From positions 1-64,000 of the forward strand of contig NZ_NJAI01000009.1 in NCBI RefSeq assembly GCF_002632725.1: 64,000 bases of DNA, in the 5' to 3' direction. The notes beneath the pieces are model-generated. The model did no database searches and was not told where the DNA came from. It saw only the letters and a list, made by a program, of their open reading frames with translations. Numbering within the stretch: position 1 is the stretch's first letter; each line of letters opens with the position of its first letter. Shown piece by piece: positions 35,647 through 43,617 of the stretch. The translations under genes and the position numbers were made by a program. This DNA is from Xenorhabdus hominickii. GTDB taxonomy: Bacteria > Pseudomonadota > Gammaproteobacteria > Enterobacterales > Enterobacteriaceae.

Positions 35647-35862
35647 TTACACAATGCGGCTTAAAACTTTTTCCGAGCCTGTATCTGACAATGTGTAAAC
35701 CGCCTTTCCTTTTACGATAGAATGAATAACAAGAGAGTTGCTGGAATAGACCACTTCAATGCTCTCAAAAACTTCCGACATCACATTACCGAACTCATTA
35801 TCAGTTAACAGCACCGACTTGCCCATATCTACTTTACCAAAACACTCAACCGATGATGCCAT
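35647..35862 (-). CDS. Small hypothetical protein
   Basis: 71 residues, single-gene unit ended by a strong terminator. The pattern (GKSVLLTDNEFGNVMSEVFE, AVYTLSDTGSEKVL) is beta-rich and unrecognised. A weak dyad-like element lies upstream. Confidence 0.55.
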   Translation of the reverse strand: MASSVECFGKVDMGKSVLLTDNEFGNVMSEVFESIEVVYSSNSLVIHSIVKGKAVYTLSDTGSEKVLSRIV

Positions 35863-35877
35863 ATTTTTACTGCCTTG

Positions 35878-35895
35878 TATGTAGTTAGTGACTTA
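35878..35895. promoter_or_regulatory. Weak copy of the 18-bp dyad
   Basis: TATGTA-N6-GACTTA, two mismatches to the consensus, 16 bases before the 71-residue gene. Confidence 0.35.
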
Positions 35896-36033
35896 TTTTA
35901 ATGTTTTTAAATTGTGTTTGGTAATTATAATAATACGGCCGCACATTTGGCAATGAATTTTATTTACATTTATGATCTTTAACATAAGTCAAATTTGCTT
36001 ATCTATTTTACTAAAACATAGTATCATTACTGG

Positions 36034-36063
36034 TTGTTTAATAGATATGTATTTACTTATTAG
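36034..36063 (+). promoter_or_regulatory. Promoter with dyad operator before Xre gene
   Basis: TTGTTT, 18-bp spacer, TATTAG on +; dyad TAGATA-N6-TACTTA at 36042-36059. This places the regulator gene itself under the repeated operator. Confidence 0.6.
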
Positions 36064-36125
36064 TTTGTATGCGTGTATATTGTAAAGAAAACGAAATTAT
36101 TGATAAGGTATTAATTATATAAGGC

Positions 36126-36521
36126 ATGAATATGAGCAACAATATAATCGGCGATTTTCTCTCCGCTGCTATTTTGGCAAGTGGTAAGTCACAAGCTGCT
36201 ATTGCAGAAGAAGTTGGCTACACCGCCCATAATAATATTTCGATGCTGAAAAGCGGGAAAATGTTATTCCCACCTGAAAAAATTCCAGCATTTTCAAAAG
36301 CGCTAAATATAGATGAGGGCCTTCTTTTTCGTATCGTTATGCAAAGCAGATACCCTGATATTTTTGCAATCTACGAAAGACATGCTCAAACATTGTCAGA
36401 AGACGAAAAGGTCGTTTTAGAGGCATTCCGTGCCTTAAAGGGTAACGCAATCGATCCCGATGTTGCCAAAATCAAAGCAAAGTTGGTTTCTGATTCTATC
36501 CGAGCGAGTTTATTAGACTAA
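36126..36521 (+). CDS. Xre-type HTH regulator, candidate global repressor
   Basis: 131 residues (ATG at 36126 or 36132). Residues 8-55 (FLSAAILASGKSQAAIAEEV then HNNISMLKSGK) form a helix-turn-helix of the Cro/CI class; the rest is a helical C-terminal region without a peptidase domain. It is oppositely oriented to the early genes, converges on the integrase, and its own promoter holds the operator dyad, so autoregulation and control of the dyad regulon are reasonable hypotheses. It lacks an S24 cleavage domain, so induction by RecA is unlikely to act through it directly. Confidence 0.75.
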   Translation: MNMSNNIIGDFLSAAILASGKSQAAIAEEVGYTAHNNISMLKSGKMLFPPEKIPAFSKALNIDEGLLFRIVMQSRYPDIFAIYERHAQTLSEDEKVVLEAFRALKGNAIDPDVAKIKAKLVSDSIRASLLD

Positions 36522-37624
36522 CAGCAGTATATTTTAGATGTAGGGGGGATGGACAATCCCCCTATCTGAAAGTCATGTTTTAACTCTCTGTACGACTCAG
36601 TTGAAATAATTCTTTCTATCTCATATGAATACGCTTTCAAAGCGTCACACATCTGGTCGAAATAATCGTGCCTGTCGTACACTCTGTCTATACCCTCAAG
36701 TGCATGATTCATTATCTTACGCGATACGTCATTCTGAACCCCTAACGCTGCCAGCTTCGTTCTGGCTGTTCTGCGTAAGTCACGGGGCATAAACTCATCT
36801 AGCCCGAACTCATCGTAACTGCGGATCATTCTTCTAACCGCCTGTGCTGGAGCACCCTTAGATACAGGGTTGTTTAGTGATATTCGGGATGGACAAAGCC
36901 ACTCGCTGTCAGATGAAGCGGAAAACAAGTTGTCGATACAAATCCGCATTAATGGGCTTATAGGCATTGTGTGGTCACGGCGGGATTTGTTGCGAGAACC
37001 CTGTCTCCACATGTTACATTTAAGATTGAATTCATTTTTTCTGGCTCTGAAAACCTCATCAGGTCTCCTTGCGCTTAATAAGCAAAGCCGCAGCCCCCAC
37101 CTAATTTGTTCGCTAAAATCCCACATATCTAAACCGTGCCAGAAACACCATATTTCGGCATCAGAAAGAATACGACTTCTTGGCTCAGGAGCTTTGCCGC
37201 CTACGTCTTTTCGGGTCATGGAGGCAAGCGGGTTGTGCTCTATATAGCCTTGATGTTCGCACCAAGAAAAGAATTGTTTGGTTAAAGCAAATACTCGTTT
37301 TGCCTCATTTATCTTACCTTCGGCTAATAGGTAATTGAATACACGGTTCAATTGAGTTTTACTGCATTTTTTTATGTTTATTTCTCCAATTATAGGTATT
37401 AAGTGAGCAAGTAGCGATGATACAGCTATTTCAGGTCTTCGTCTGGTCAATGATAAGGAAACCTTTATCCAAATCTTTATAATATCTTTTATTAAATAGT
37501 CATTATTGTCTTTATATTCCAATTCAGTAAGTAATTGATTACCTATGTCATTTAGATAGTTAATTGTATTAATTCCTACATGCTCATGTTTACGATAAGG
37601 GTCGGTACTTATTTTATTATTCAT
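36518..37624 (-). CDS. int: Tyrosine recombinase/integrase
   Basis: 368 residues from the second ATG, 7 bases after AAGG. N-terminal SAM-like core-binding region, then catalytic Arg in LLSARRPDEVFRAR, box II MPRDLRRTARTKLAALG (Arg in the usual His position, a known variant) and the NHALEGIDRVYDRHDY segment with His and nucleophile Tyr. Could integrate the element or resolve plasmid multimers. A core-site-like palindrome lies 57 bases upstream. Its 3' end overlaps the convergent Xre gene by 4 bases. Confidence 0.9.
   Translation of the reverse strand: MNNKISTDPYRKHEHVGINTINYLNDIGNQLLTELEYKDNNDYLIKDIIKIWIKVSLSLTRRRPEIAVSSLLAHLIPIIGEINIKKCSKTQLNRVFNYLLAEGKINEAKRVFALTKQFFSWCEHQGYIEHNPLASMTRKDVGGKAPEPRSRILSDAEIWCFWHGLDMWDFSEQIRWGLRLCLLSARRPDEVFRARKNEFNLKCNMWRQGSRNKSRRDHTMPISPLMRICIDNLFSASSDSEWLCPSRISLNNPVSKGAPAQAVRRMIRSYDEFGLDEFMPRDLRRTARTKLAALGVQNDVSRKIMNHALEGIDRVYDRHDYFDQMCDALKAYSYEIERIISTESYRELKHDFQIGGLSIPPTSKIYCC
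37528..37545. promoter_or_regulatory. 18-bp dyad inside the int coding region
   Basis: TAAGTA-N6-TACCTA near codons 27-32 of int; a perfect half-site pair inside a gene, possibly blocking elongation. Confidence 0.45.
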
Positions 37625-37680
37625 TGGCATACCTTATTTTTAATAATTACATGAAGCTAATATAGACGAAGTTTTATTAT

Positions 37681-37707
37681 GACTCCAGACTAACTACGTC
37701 TGGAGTC
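37681..37707. other. Candidate recombinase core site
   Basis: GACTCCAGAC and GTCTGGAGTC form perfect 10-bp arms around a 7-bp spacer TAACTAC. Arm and spacer sizes match tyrosine-recombinase crossover sites. Located just upstream of int. A simple hairpin is the alternative reading; no T-run follows. Confidence 0.5.
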
Positions 37708-37966
37708 ACTAGGTGGAGTTTTGATGGATAGTTAGCTTTTATTAAAGGAAAGGGTGCTTCTTTTTTGTGGTTGGATGGATTGTCGCAAAACACTTGTTTT
37801 CCGGTGGCAGAGAGTAGAACGAAAATAGCCTGTTTGATTAGACATTTCTCGACATCGGAATAGCGGCTGGTGACACAACTGTTGGGTCTAGGGGCTGAGG
37901 CGTAATCGAGCCGTAATGATGACTAAGTGGTGGAGTATGTCAAAGAGTTTGAGCTAGGGGGGGTAG
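37708..37966. other. Intergenic, no gene seen
   Basis: About 260 bases without a coding frame or recognisable RNA; possibly the remaining arm-type part of an attachment region. Confidence 0.4.
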
Positions 37967-38134
37967 GGGATAACGTTTTATGAGGGGGATATCAATTTGC
38001 CCGAATATAGATTACACCCGTTAACTGGAGATAGAGAAGGTCAATGGTCGGTTACTGTGTCAGGGAATTTGCGTGTGACATTCGAGTTTATTGATGGTGA
38101 CGCATATATTGTTAACTATGAGGATTATCACTAA
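37967..38134 (+). pseudogene. HigB-type toxin, C-terminal fragment
   Basis: Translation gives LPEYRLHPLTGDREGQWSVT then VTFEFIDGDAYIVNYEDYH and stop, the second half of a HigB/RelE-superfamily mRNA interferase. No start codon and no N-terminal half. Followed with TAATG overlap by a HigA remnant, preserving the higB-higA order. Confidence 0.7.
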
Positions 38135-38296
38135 TGAAAATGTTTAACCCACCCCATCCCGGTGGAGTTGTCTAAGGTTCTTGGTAGTAGCCCTCGGTTG
38201 TGGTTGAAATTGCAAGAATCTTATAGCCTTGATAAAGCCGAAAAGACGGTTGATGTTTCAAAATTAACACCGTTATTTACGCCGATGAATTATTAG
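38134..38296 (+). pseudogene. HigA-type antitoxin, internally deleted
   Basis: Starts MKMFNPPHPGGVV and stops; the next frame resumes with LSKVLGSSPRLWLKLQESYD as in the end of HigA. The helix-turn-helix between is deleted together with a frameshift. Non-functional antitoxin of a dead higBA module. Confidence 0.7.
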
Positions 38297-38303
38297 TAAA
38301 TAT

Positions 38304-38321
38304 AAGCCACTAAAGTGGCTT
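38304..38321 (+). terminator. Terminator of the higBA remnant
   Basis: AAGCCAC-TAAA-GTGGCTT followed by TTTTT on +. Confidence 0.75.
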
Positions 38322-38365
38322 TTTTGAGACTAACTCCCCAGAGATGAGGTTGAAAGATGAGCATG

Positions 38366-38386
38366 TCAGCCCCCAAGTAGGGGGCT
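38366..38386. other. GC-rich hairpin past the immunity gene
   Basis: CAGCCCCC-AAGTA-GGGGGCTG, 8-bp stem, without a T-run. Possible transcript end or stabilising stem of the colicin operon. Confidence 0.4.
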
Positions 38387-38426
38387 GTGTCAACGTTATA
38401 ACTATATAGATAAAACAGATGAGTTT

Positions 38427-38681
38427 TTATTTCTTGAATAATGGCAAGTGGTTCTCTGTACGCCATTTTTTAACGCGGGCCAGAACACCTTCTGGAGAGT
38501 CATCTTCACCCTCTTCTGGATAAAAAATCACATCACTCCCGTCTGGGTGTTGAGTAAGATGTTCAAACTCGGTAACAGCATCTACATCTTGTTGTTCTGT
38601 ATCGTGATCACTGTTAAAAATTTTTGTTACAAAGGCCAAAAATTCAGCTTCAGTATAATCTTCAAGTTTATTTTTGCTCAT
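38427..38681 (-). CDS. Colicin DNase immunity protein (Im2/7/8/9 type)
   Basis: 84 residues. DYTEAEFLAFVTKIFN and HPDGSDVIFYPEEGEDDSPE are the two conserved helix/loop regions of Im9-like proteins, including the Tyr-Tyr-like helix III position (here FYP). Binds and blocks the DNase of its cognate colicin until release. Encoded 13 bases after the colicin, the standard arrangement. Confidence 0.93.
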   Translation of the reverse strand: MSKNKLEDYTEAEFLAFVTKIFNSDHDTEQQDVDAVTEFEHLTQHPDGSDVIFYPEEGEDDSPEGVLARVKKWRTENHLPLFKK

Positions 38682-38694
38682 AAGTCAATCTCTG

Positions 38695-40620
38695 TTATTT
38701 CGAATGAATTTTAATGTGGTGTTTTGGGGTGACAACTCGCAGATTATCAACATTATAGACTTCACCGCCGTGCTGAATTTCGTCAACATGGTGCAGTTCG
38801 AGTTTTTTTCTGCCACCAACCTGATCTTTTGTACGGGCAAATGGTGCTCTTCCTTTTGCAATCGCCTTTTTATTGGCCTTTGTTTTTACGTTTTGTGCTA
38901 ATTTAGGAGTTATTCCCACTTCGGTCCATATGGCTTCCCTCAGTTTATCAAATGAACTAAATTTTTTCCCTCTTAGCTTATCTGCTATTTCTTTGGGAAT
39001 AGGTGAGCCTAATTGTTTAGATACATTTTCCAGCCATTTTTCACCAACATCTGTACCATCTCCTGTTGCTATGCCGGGTTTATCTCGCGCTTTTTTAGAT
39101 TCTTTCTCGACTTTTTCTTTTTTTTCTTTTTTCTTATTTTCTGCTTTATTGCGGTCTTCCATTACCGGAGCTAATTCTTGTTTGGCTTTATTAATGTTTT
39201 TATCAGCTTCGATTAATCTCTTTCCTAATTGCTCATAACCCATCGATACTCCAACAATTCCTGCGCCTAAAGTAGCAACAGCTCCAGGAGTACTATTGAT
39301 TTTCATCCAATTTTTTTTGAGATAAGGTTTCATTCCTTCTTTTAATAAAACATCAATTAATGCCTTATCACTAATTTTTATCTCTGTTTTCGTAAATGTA
39401 AATTGTTCTTTGGTTTGCTGAAATACCAACGGGTTCTCTACAGGGTTAGTTAATGTTCGACCCTCAGGTGAATCCAAAAGCTGATTCAGACGATTTTGTT
39501 TTTCCTGATATACACTATCAATACTTGCAAATTCTTTCTGAGCTTCATCCAATTCTAATCCTGCGGCTAATAGAGGGTTCTCTGCCAACCATTCCTGTTC
39601 TCTTTTTTTCGTCGCTTCTAATTGTGCCTTCTCTTCTGCTTCTGTAGGTACTTTGGAAACAGAAATATAAATAGGGTCATGCTTACCATCAAAATCGAGA
39701 ATGGCGTGATGGGTATCATCCGCCGCTGTCGGTGAAAATATTCCCACCTCAGGGGCTGTATTCACTTGAGTTTTATTTAGTTGGGATAAAGAACTTGAGT
39801 TATCAACAGTAATCTGCATAGGCTTCATCCCAGCAATAACCTGAGCAGAATAAACATTAGGCTTACTTGTTTTTTCGGCTTTGACTACACGAACTTCGGT
39901 AGGCTGCCTTGTAATCGCTATTTGTCGTTGTTGGTTTTTTGTATCAACAACAGGCTGAGTAACCACCTTTGTAAGCACTTTACCTAGTTCACGAATGCGT
40001 TCCATTGAAATGGACGCAGCAAGGATTTCTGCTACCGGAAGTGTAGTCACGTGAAACAGATCACTGACATTAACCTTTGCTGCTTCTTTTCTAGCCTCGT
40101 CGAGCATTTGCTGCTGTAATTTTGCAGCATATTCCTTTCGTCCATCTTCCAGACTCATCAGCAATGATGCAACTTTCCCTACTGGAGTATTTCTTGTTGC
40201 ACGAGCTAGATGTGCGGCATAGGGTTTAACATTGTCTATATAATCGCCCCAATTATTGAAAGGGTTATCAGGCACTTTAGTACAAACTGTTGCGTTTATA
40301 GTCCCTCCAATGGAAAAAGCCGCCACTGGATAGCCGGGCTTGACTAATCGGAGATCAGCTACAGCGTATCTTGATGAATTGGCCGCTTGTTTACCACCCC
40401 ATCTACCACTACCACCGCTATTACCGCTATTGCTGCCATCTGGACCGGAACTACCACCCCAGTTACCATTACTCCATCCGTTATTTTCTGAGCTCCATCC
40501 CGAATGATCTGAATAAGCAGCATTACCATTATTTCTACCATCGCCGCCGAAACCAGTTGGGCCGCCATTGATGCCGCCACTCGAACTGCTGTTATGACCT
40601 ATTCCATCTCCGCCACTCAT
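38695..40620 (-). CDS. E-type DNase colicin (HNH)
   Basis: 641 residues. Residues 1-75 are a Gly/Ser/Asn-rich translocation arm with the TolB-box-like segment SGWSSENNGW near 41. A middle translocation domain is followed by a coiled-coil receptor-binding region (about 375-505, Lys/Glu-rich). The C-terminal DNase starts near KPGIATGDGTDVGEKWL and ends with the HNH metal site ELHHVDEIQHGGE...NLRVVTPKHHIKIH. Kills related bacteria by entering via an outer-membrane receptor and the Tol system and cutting DNA. No lysis gene follows the immunity gene. Confidence 0.95.
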   Translation of the reverse strand: MSGGDGIGHNSSSSGGINGGPTGFGGDGRNNGNAAYSDHSGWSSENNGWSNGNWGGSSGPDGSNSGNSGGSGRWGGKQAANSSRYAVADLRLVKPGYPVAAFSIGGTINATVCTKVPDNPFNNWGDYIDNVKPYAAHLARATRNTPVGKVASLLMSLEDGRKEYAAKLQQQMLDEARKEAAKVNVSDLFHVTTLPVAEILAASISMERIRELGKVLTKVVTQPVVDTKNQQRQIAITRQPTEVRVVKAEKTSKPNVYSAQVIAGMKPMQITVDNSSSLSQLNKTQVNTAPEVGIFSPTAADDTHHAILDFDGKHDPIYISVSKVPTEAEEKAQLEATKKREQEWLAENPLLAAGLELDEAQKEFASIDSVYQEKQNRLNQLLDSPEGRTLTNPVENPLVFQQTKEQFTFTKTEIKISDKALIDVLLKEGMKPYLKKNWMKINSTPGAVATLGAGIVGVSMGYEQLGKRLIEADKNINKAKQELAPVMEDRNKAENKKKEKKEKVEKESKKARDKPGIATGDGTDVGEKWLENVSKQLGSPIPKEIADKLRGKKFSSFDKLREAIWTEVGITPKLAQNVKTKANKKAIAKGRAPFARTKDQVGGRKKLELHHVDEIQHGGEVYNVDNLRVVTPKHHIKIHSK

Positions 40621-40700
40621 AATGAATCTCCTTTTCTCAATGAGTTTTGATTAAAAATCCGTTTAAAATGTTATGGCTGTGTATATAATGAACTTATAGA

Positions 40701-40720
40701 TACTGTTTTTATATACAGTA
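40701..40720. promoter_or_regulatory. LexA (SOS) box of the colicin operon
   Basis: TACTGTTTTTATATACAGTA matches the consensus CTGT-N8-ACAG exactly at the ends, 81 bases upstream of the colicin start. DNA damage would induce colicin synthesis. Usual colicin operons have two overlapping boxes; only one is clear here. Confidence 0.9.
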
Positions 40721-40953
40721 CTGTGATACTATAAATTTCATAACTAATAAAGTCAAAAATTTTTTATCTATTTTGTATGCTGTTTTTATCGATGCTGTGG
40801 TTGGTGTTTCACAGAGATCTCAGTCACAGAAGGGAAATATACGAGTTTATATTTTGCATCTATTCTAGGGATGGTTGATTAACCAATTGAATATAACTAT
40901 AAAAATGATTTTATCTAGTGAGTTTTGAGAGAGTTGGTGTAAATTTATGACTC

Positions 40954-41376
40954 CTAAGTAAGATCATTTTCGGGAGCATTTTTATAAACCTCAGCTACAA
41001 GTGAATGATAAATTTCTTGATTGATATCACATGCTACCGAAATCAGATCATGTAGTTCGGGTGAACAAGTGTTGCTGGTTTTGTCGAGAATAACTTCAAA
41101 TAAAGAGGTTCCTAAGCCCGCCTGATGCATTGCCTGATCTAATGAGATAGGTCGCGTATGTTTTATGTAACTCAGTAATTTTAGTGCCAATGGTTTTGAT
41201 GAATGCTTCAACAGTGCATGGTGAACGTCCTGATTGATATCACTCACCAGTGCAATCAGGTTATTTAAATCTATTGAGCACTCATTTCTCGCTTTTTCGA
41301 AAATGAATTTGAATAGAGACGTTGCCAAACCTGCACGGTACACAGCTTGTTTTAGTGGGATAGGGTTACTACACAC
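40954..41376 (-). CDS. Protein made of an internal duplication
   Basis: 140 residues composed of two similar units of about 55-65 residues: PLKQAVYRAGLATSLFKFIF...DINQDVHHALL and SLDQAMHQAGLGTSLFEVIL...DINQEIYHSLV. Helical. GAGG is close to the start. I do not recognise the family. It lies downstream of the Ner-like gene in the same direction. Confidence 0.6.
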   Translation of the reverse strand: MCSNPIPLKQAVYRAGLATSLFKFIFEKARNECSIDLNNLIALVSDINQDVHHALLKHSSKPLALKLLSYIKHTRPISLDQAMHQAGLGTSLFEVILDKTSNTCSPELHDLISVACDINQEIYHSLVAEVYKNAPENDLT

Positions 41377-41419
41377 ATCTTACCTCTACAATTACTGAGA
41401 TAGGGTAACAAATTGATAA

Positions 41420-41683
41420 CTATTTCTGATAATTGTTGCGAGGCTTACGTTCAATAAGTTGACCATTTATGTCGGTGTATCGACTAGGCCAGATTTCTGA
41501 GGGATGTAATTTGAGGTAGTTAGCTATAATCCATTCGCCTTTAGGCCAAGGGCGTGTCAGAGCATTTGCTAATGTTGATGAGCTGAGTCCTGCTTCACGG
41601 GAGATTGCCGCTAAGGTTGTACCGCGCTTACGTAATGCTGCGATAATATCGGCTTGATGCCAGTCTTTTTTGGTATTGATCAT
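41420..41683 (-). CDS. Ner/Nlp-type HTH regulator
   Basis: 87 residues. KKDWHQADIIAALRKRGTTL, ISREAGLSSSTLANAL and WIIANYLKLHPSEIWPSRY are signature segments of the Mu Ner/Nlp (SfsB) family, a DNA-binding repressor of early phage promoters. Likely a transplanted moron or remnant of another prophage; it is close to a structured region often found with such genes. Confidence 0.85.
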   Translation of the reverse strand: MINTKKDWHQADIIAALRKRGTTLAAISREAGLSSSTLANALTRPWPKGEWIIANYLKLHPSEIWPSRYTDINGQLIERKPRNNYQK

Positions 41684-41717
41684 TCCTGCTACCCTTCCAC
41701 TAATTAATATTGATGGT

Positions 41718-41898
41718 GGCGATTCAAGACAGGGTTCGCGGACCGGGAGCTATCTTCCGGCAAGGCATTAGCCTTCCCTGCCTGAATCGCCATTGAAAGG
41801 GCGATAGCAGACACACTGGTAGAAACTTCCTACCAGTGGATAGCTCTTAACAAGGCCGCGACGCCTTGACCATTGGATTTTGCCAATGGCGGGGCTAC
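41718..41898. ncRNA. Structured intergenic region, C4-antisense-RNA-like
   Basis: Four nested or successive inverted repeats: GGCGATTCAAGACAGGG/CCCTGCCTGAATCGCC, CACTGGTAG/CTACCAGTG, CCATTG-type CCATTGG/CCAATGG, and smaller stems. The phrase CTGAATCGCCATTGAAAGG is one I associate with the phage C4 antisense RNA family that controls antirepressor genes near Ner-like regulators. Assignment is from memory and structure by eye; the strand is not certain. Confidence 0.4.
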
Positions 41899-41933
41899 TT
41901 TAACTGATTGGTTTATCAGATTCAATAAGCGAA

Positions 41934-42060
41934 TCAGTATAATGACATCTCATCCTCGTTAAGCCGTAAGTTACGCAAACTCAGGGCATAAGCCAGATAC
42001 CGGCGAACACACTGGGCAATGATATCGGCGGAATTAATGAAGGCATTTGAAGGCTTTTAG
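41934..42060 (-). pseudogene. IS6-like transposase N-terminal fragment
   Basis: Minus-strand translation gives DIIAQCVRRYLAYALSLRNL, close to the N-terminal pattern of IS6/IS26-type DDE transposases, then diverges and stops. Upstream residues shift frame. Evidence of a past insertion element in the accessory island. Confidence 0.45.
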
Positions 42061-42215
42061 GATCTGGAGCATCGTTCTGGAGTCGCTCAAAAATCGGCAA
42101 GTTTATCTGATGTTCCGTTAATACGACAGAACCACCATAATAATGGGTCTTGTGTGTATCTTTAAAAATGCCATATACTTATGCTACATAGCAGGAATTT
42201 AAAAGGATAAACACT

Positions 42216-42458
42216 ATGATCCAGCAAGGTAAAGTCTTTATGAGTAATCGAACTCAAAATGTTCGCTTACCGGCAGGTACTCGTTTCCCTGATAATGTTA
42301 AAGAGGTTATTGTTCGGGTTAGCGGAAAGGAACGTATAATTTCCCCCGTCCAAAACGCATGGGATAGCTTTTTCTTATCAGATCAATCTGTAACAGATGA
42401 TTTTTTGCCAAACAGAGCTGATCAGATAACAAGCGAAAGAGAATCCTTCGATGATTAA
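42216..42458 (+). CDS. vapB: VapB-type antitoxin
   Basis: 80 residues with AAGGA at 8 bases. Residues 10-45 (NRTQNVRLPAGTRFPDNVKE) form the AbrB-like DNA-binding strand; the C-terminal acidic tail would wrap the toxin. Stop overlaps the vapC start by 8 bases. Neutralises the adjacent PIN-domain toxin and autoregulates. Confidence 0.88.
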   Translation: MIQQGKVFMSNRTQNVRLPAGTRFPDNVKEVIVRVSGKERIISPVQNAWDSFFLSDQSVTDDFLPNRADQITSERESFDD

Positions 42459-42855
42459 ATATTTATTAGATACAAATATCGTAATATTTACGATTAAACG
42501 TAAACTAGAATATCTATTACCCAAATTTAATCAACACACTAATCAACTAGCTATTTCTGCAATAACTCTCGCAGAGTTAATTTTCGGCGCTGAAAAAAGC
42601 ATGAATCCCACTAAAAATCTAGCCACTGTTAATGACTTTGTCTCACGTTTGACCGTTTTACCTTATGACGAACAAGCAGCATTTCACTACGGTGATATAA
42701 GGGCTATTCTTGAAAAAAAGGAAAAACGTATTGGTGATAACGACTTACACATAGCGGCTCATGCCAGAAGCAAAGGACTTATTGTAGTAACAAATAATAC
42801 AAGAGAGTTTGAAAGAGTTGATGGATTAAGAATAGAAGATTGGACTAATCCCTAA
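42451..42855 (+). CDS. vapC: VapC PIN-domain toxin
   Basis: 134 residues. Acidic PIN residues appear in YLLDTNIVIFTI, TLAELIFGAEKS, GDNDLHIAAHA and VTNNTREF. VapC of enterobacterial plasmids (MvpT) cleaves initiator tRNA(fMet). Intact, so the module can stabilise the plasmid by killing cells that lose it. Confidence 0.92.
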   Translation: MIKYLLDTNIVIFTIKRKLEYLLPKFNQHTNQLAISAITLAELIFGAEKSMNPTKNLATVNDFVSRLTVLPYDEQAAFHYGDIRAILEKKEKRIGDNDLHIAAHARSKGLIVVTNNTREFERVDGLRIEDWTNP

Positions 42856-42859
42856 TACG

Positions 42860-42886
42860 AAAAAACCAGTAACTTACTGGCTTTTT
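42860..42886 (+). terminator. vapBC terminator
   Basis: AAAAACCAGT-AACTT-ACTGGCTTTTT. Confidence 0.75.
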
Positions 42887-42947
42887 AACATAAAGCTGTC
42901 TTAGCAAGAATTGCCGTAAACCTTCACCCAATGCGGGCGAAGAGCAG

Positions 42948-43410
42948 TCACGTCTGTTTGCCTAATGGAAGCATCAGCATGTATGGCTCCAACGGTGACT
43001 GGGCTTCGCCAAGACGCGCATAGAATGTTCGGGCGCTCTCATCAAGTGAGTGGACGATTATAGCTGAAATGCCCACCTGTTCTGCCGTGCTGGCGACACG
43101 CTTCCAAGCATCCTGAAGAAGCAATGCACCGAGCTTCTTCCCCTGGCCAGACGGCCAAGAAGCACTACAGGGATAGGATTTGGCATATCGCGTTTAAGTG
43201 ATGGTGTAGATTCAATATGATTAATTGAACCAGCGCTTAAACAATAATAACCGATAACGTCTTTTGTGCCTTCTTTGCAAATAACAAATGTGCGGCTCGC
43301 GTCGAGCTTATTATTTTTTAAAGCCCAGCATGAAAGTCATTCGTTTAATGTTTCATGCTGGCAATAAAAATTACTTATATTGTGTTCATCCGTTAAAGAG
43401 AAGAAAAGCT
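42948..43410 (-). pseudogene. GNAT (TacT-type) toxin, inactivated
   Basis: Minus-strand pieces FYCQHETLNE, then a TGA in place of a Trp codon, then ALKNNKLDASRTFVICKEGT, VIGYYCLSAGSI, PIPVVLLGRLA in one frame and KKLGALLLQDAWKR, ARTFYARLGEAQSPLEPYML in another. Together they cover a tRNA-acetylating GNAT toxin. One nonsense mutation and one frameshift (near 43150) break it. Confidence 0.8.
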
Positions 43411-43540
43411 TAAGCGAATATTAGGTTTCCTCAAAGGAAAGGGTAATGTTCCTGCCAATTTTGACGGTATGAACAGTGCCGAAATTGTTGATATGTTCGA
43501 AGGAAAAAATAGAGTAAGAGTTAGGAATATACGTTTTTAA
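43397..43540 (+). pseudogene. Antitoxin C-terminal fragment
   Basis: Frame without start giving RILGFLKGKGNVPANFDGMN then AEIVDMFEGK. This looks like the C-terminal toxin-binding segment of a Phd/AbrB-type antitoxin. Both flanks are toxin-antitoxin debris. Confidence 0.45.
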
Positions 43541-43617
43541 ATAATGATTGTAGTAATATCTCATTTCATGGGCGTATGAACACGCTTTCAATATAGTCTT
43601 GTATCACGGAGGATAAA

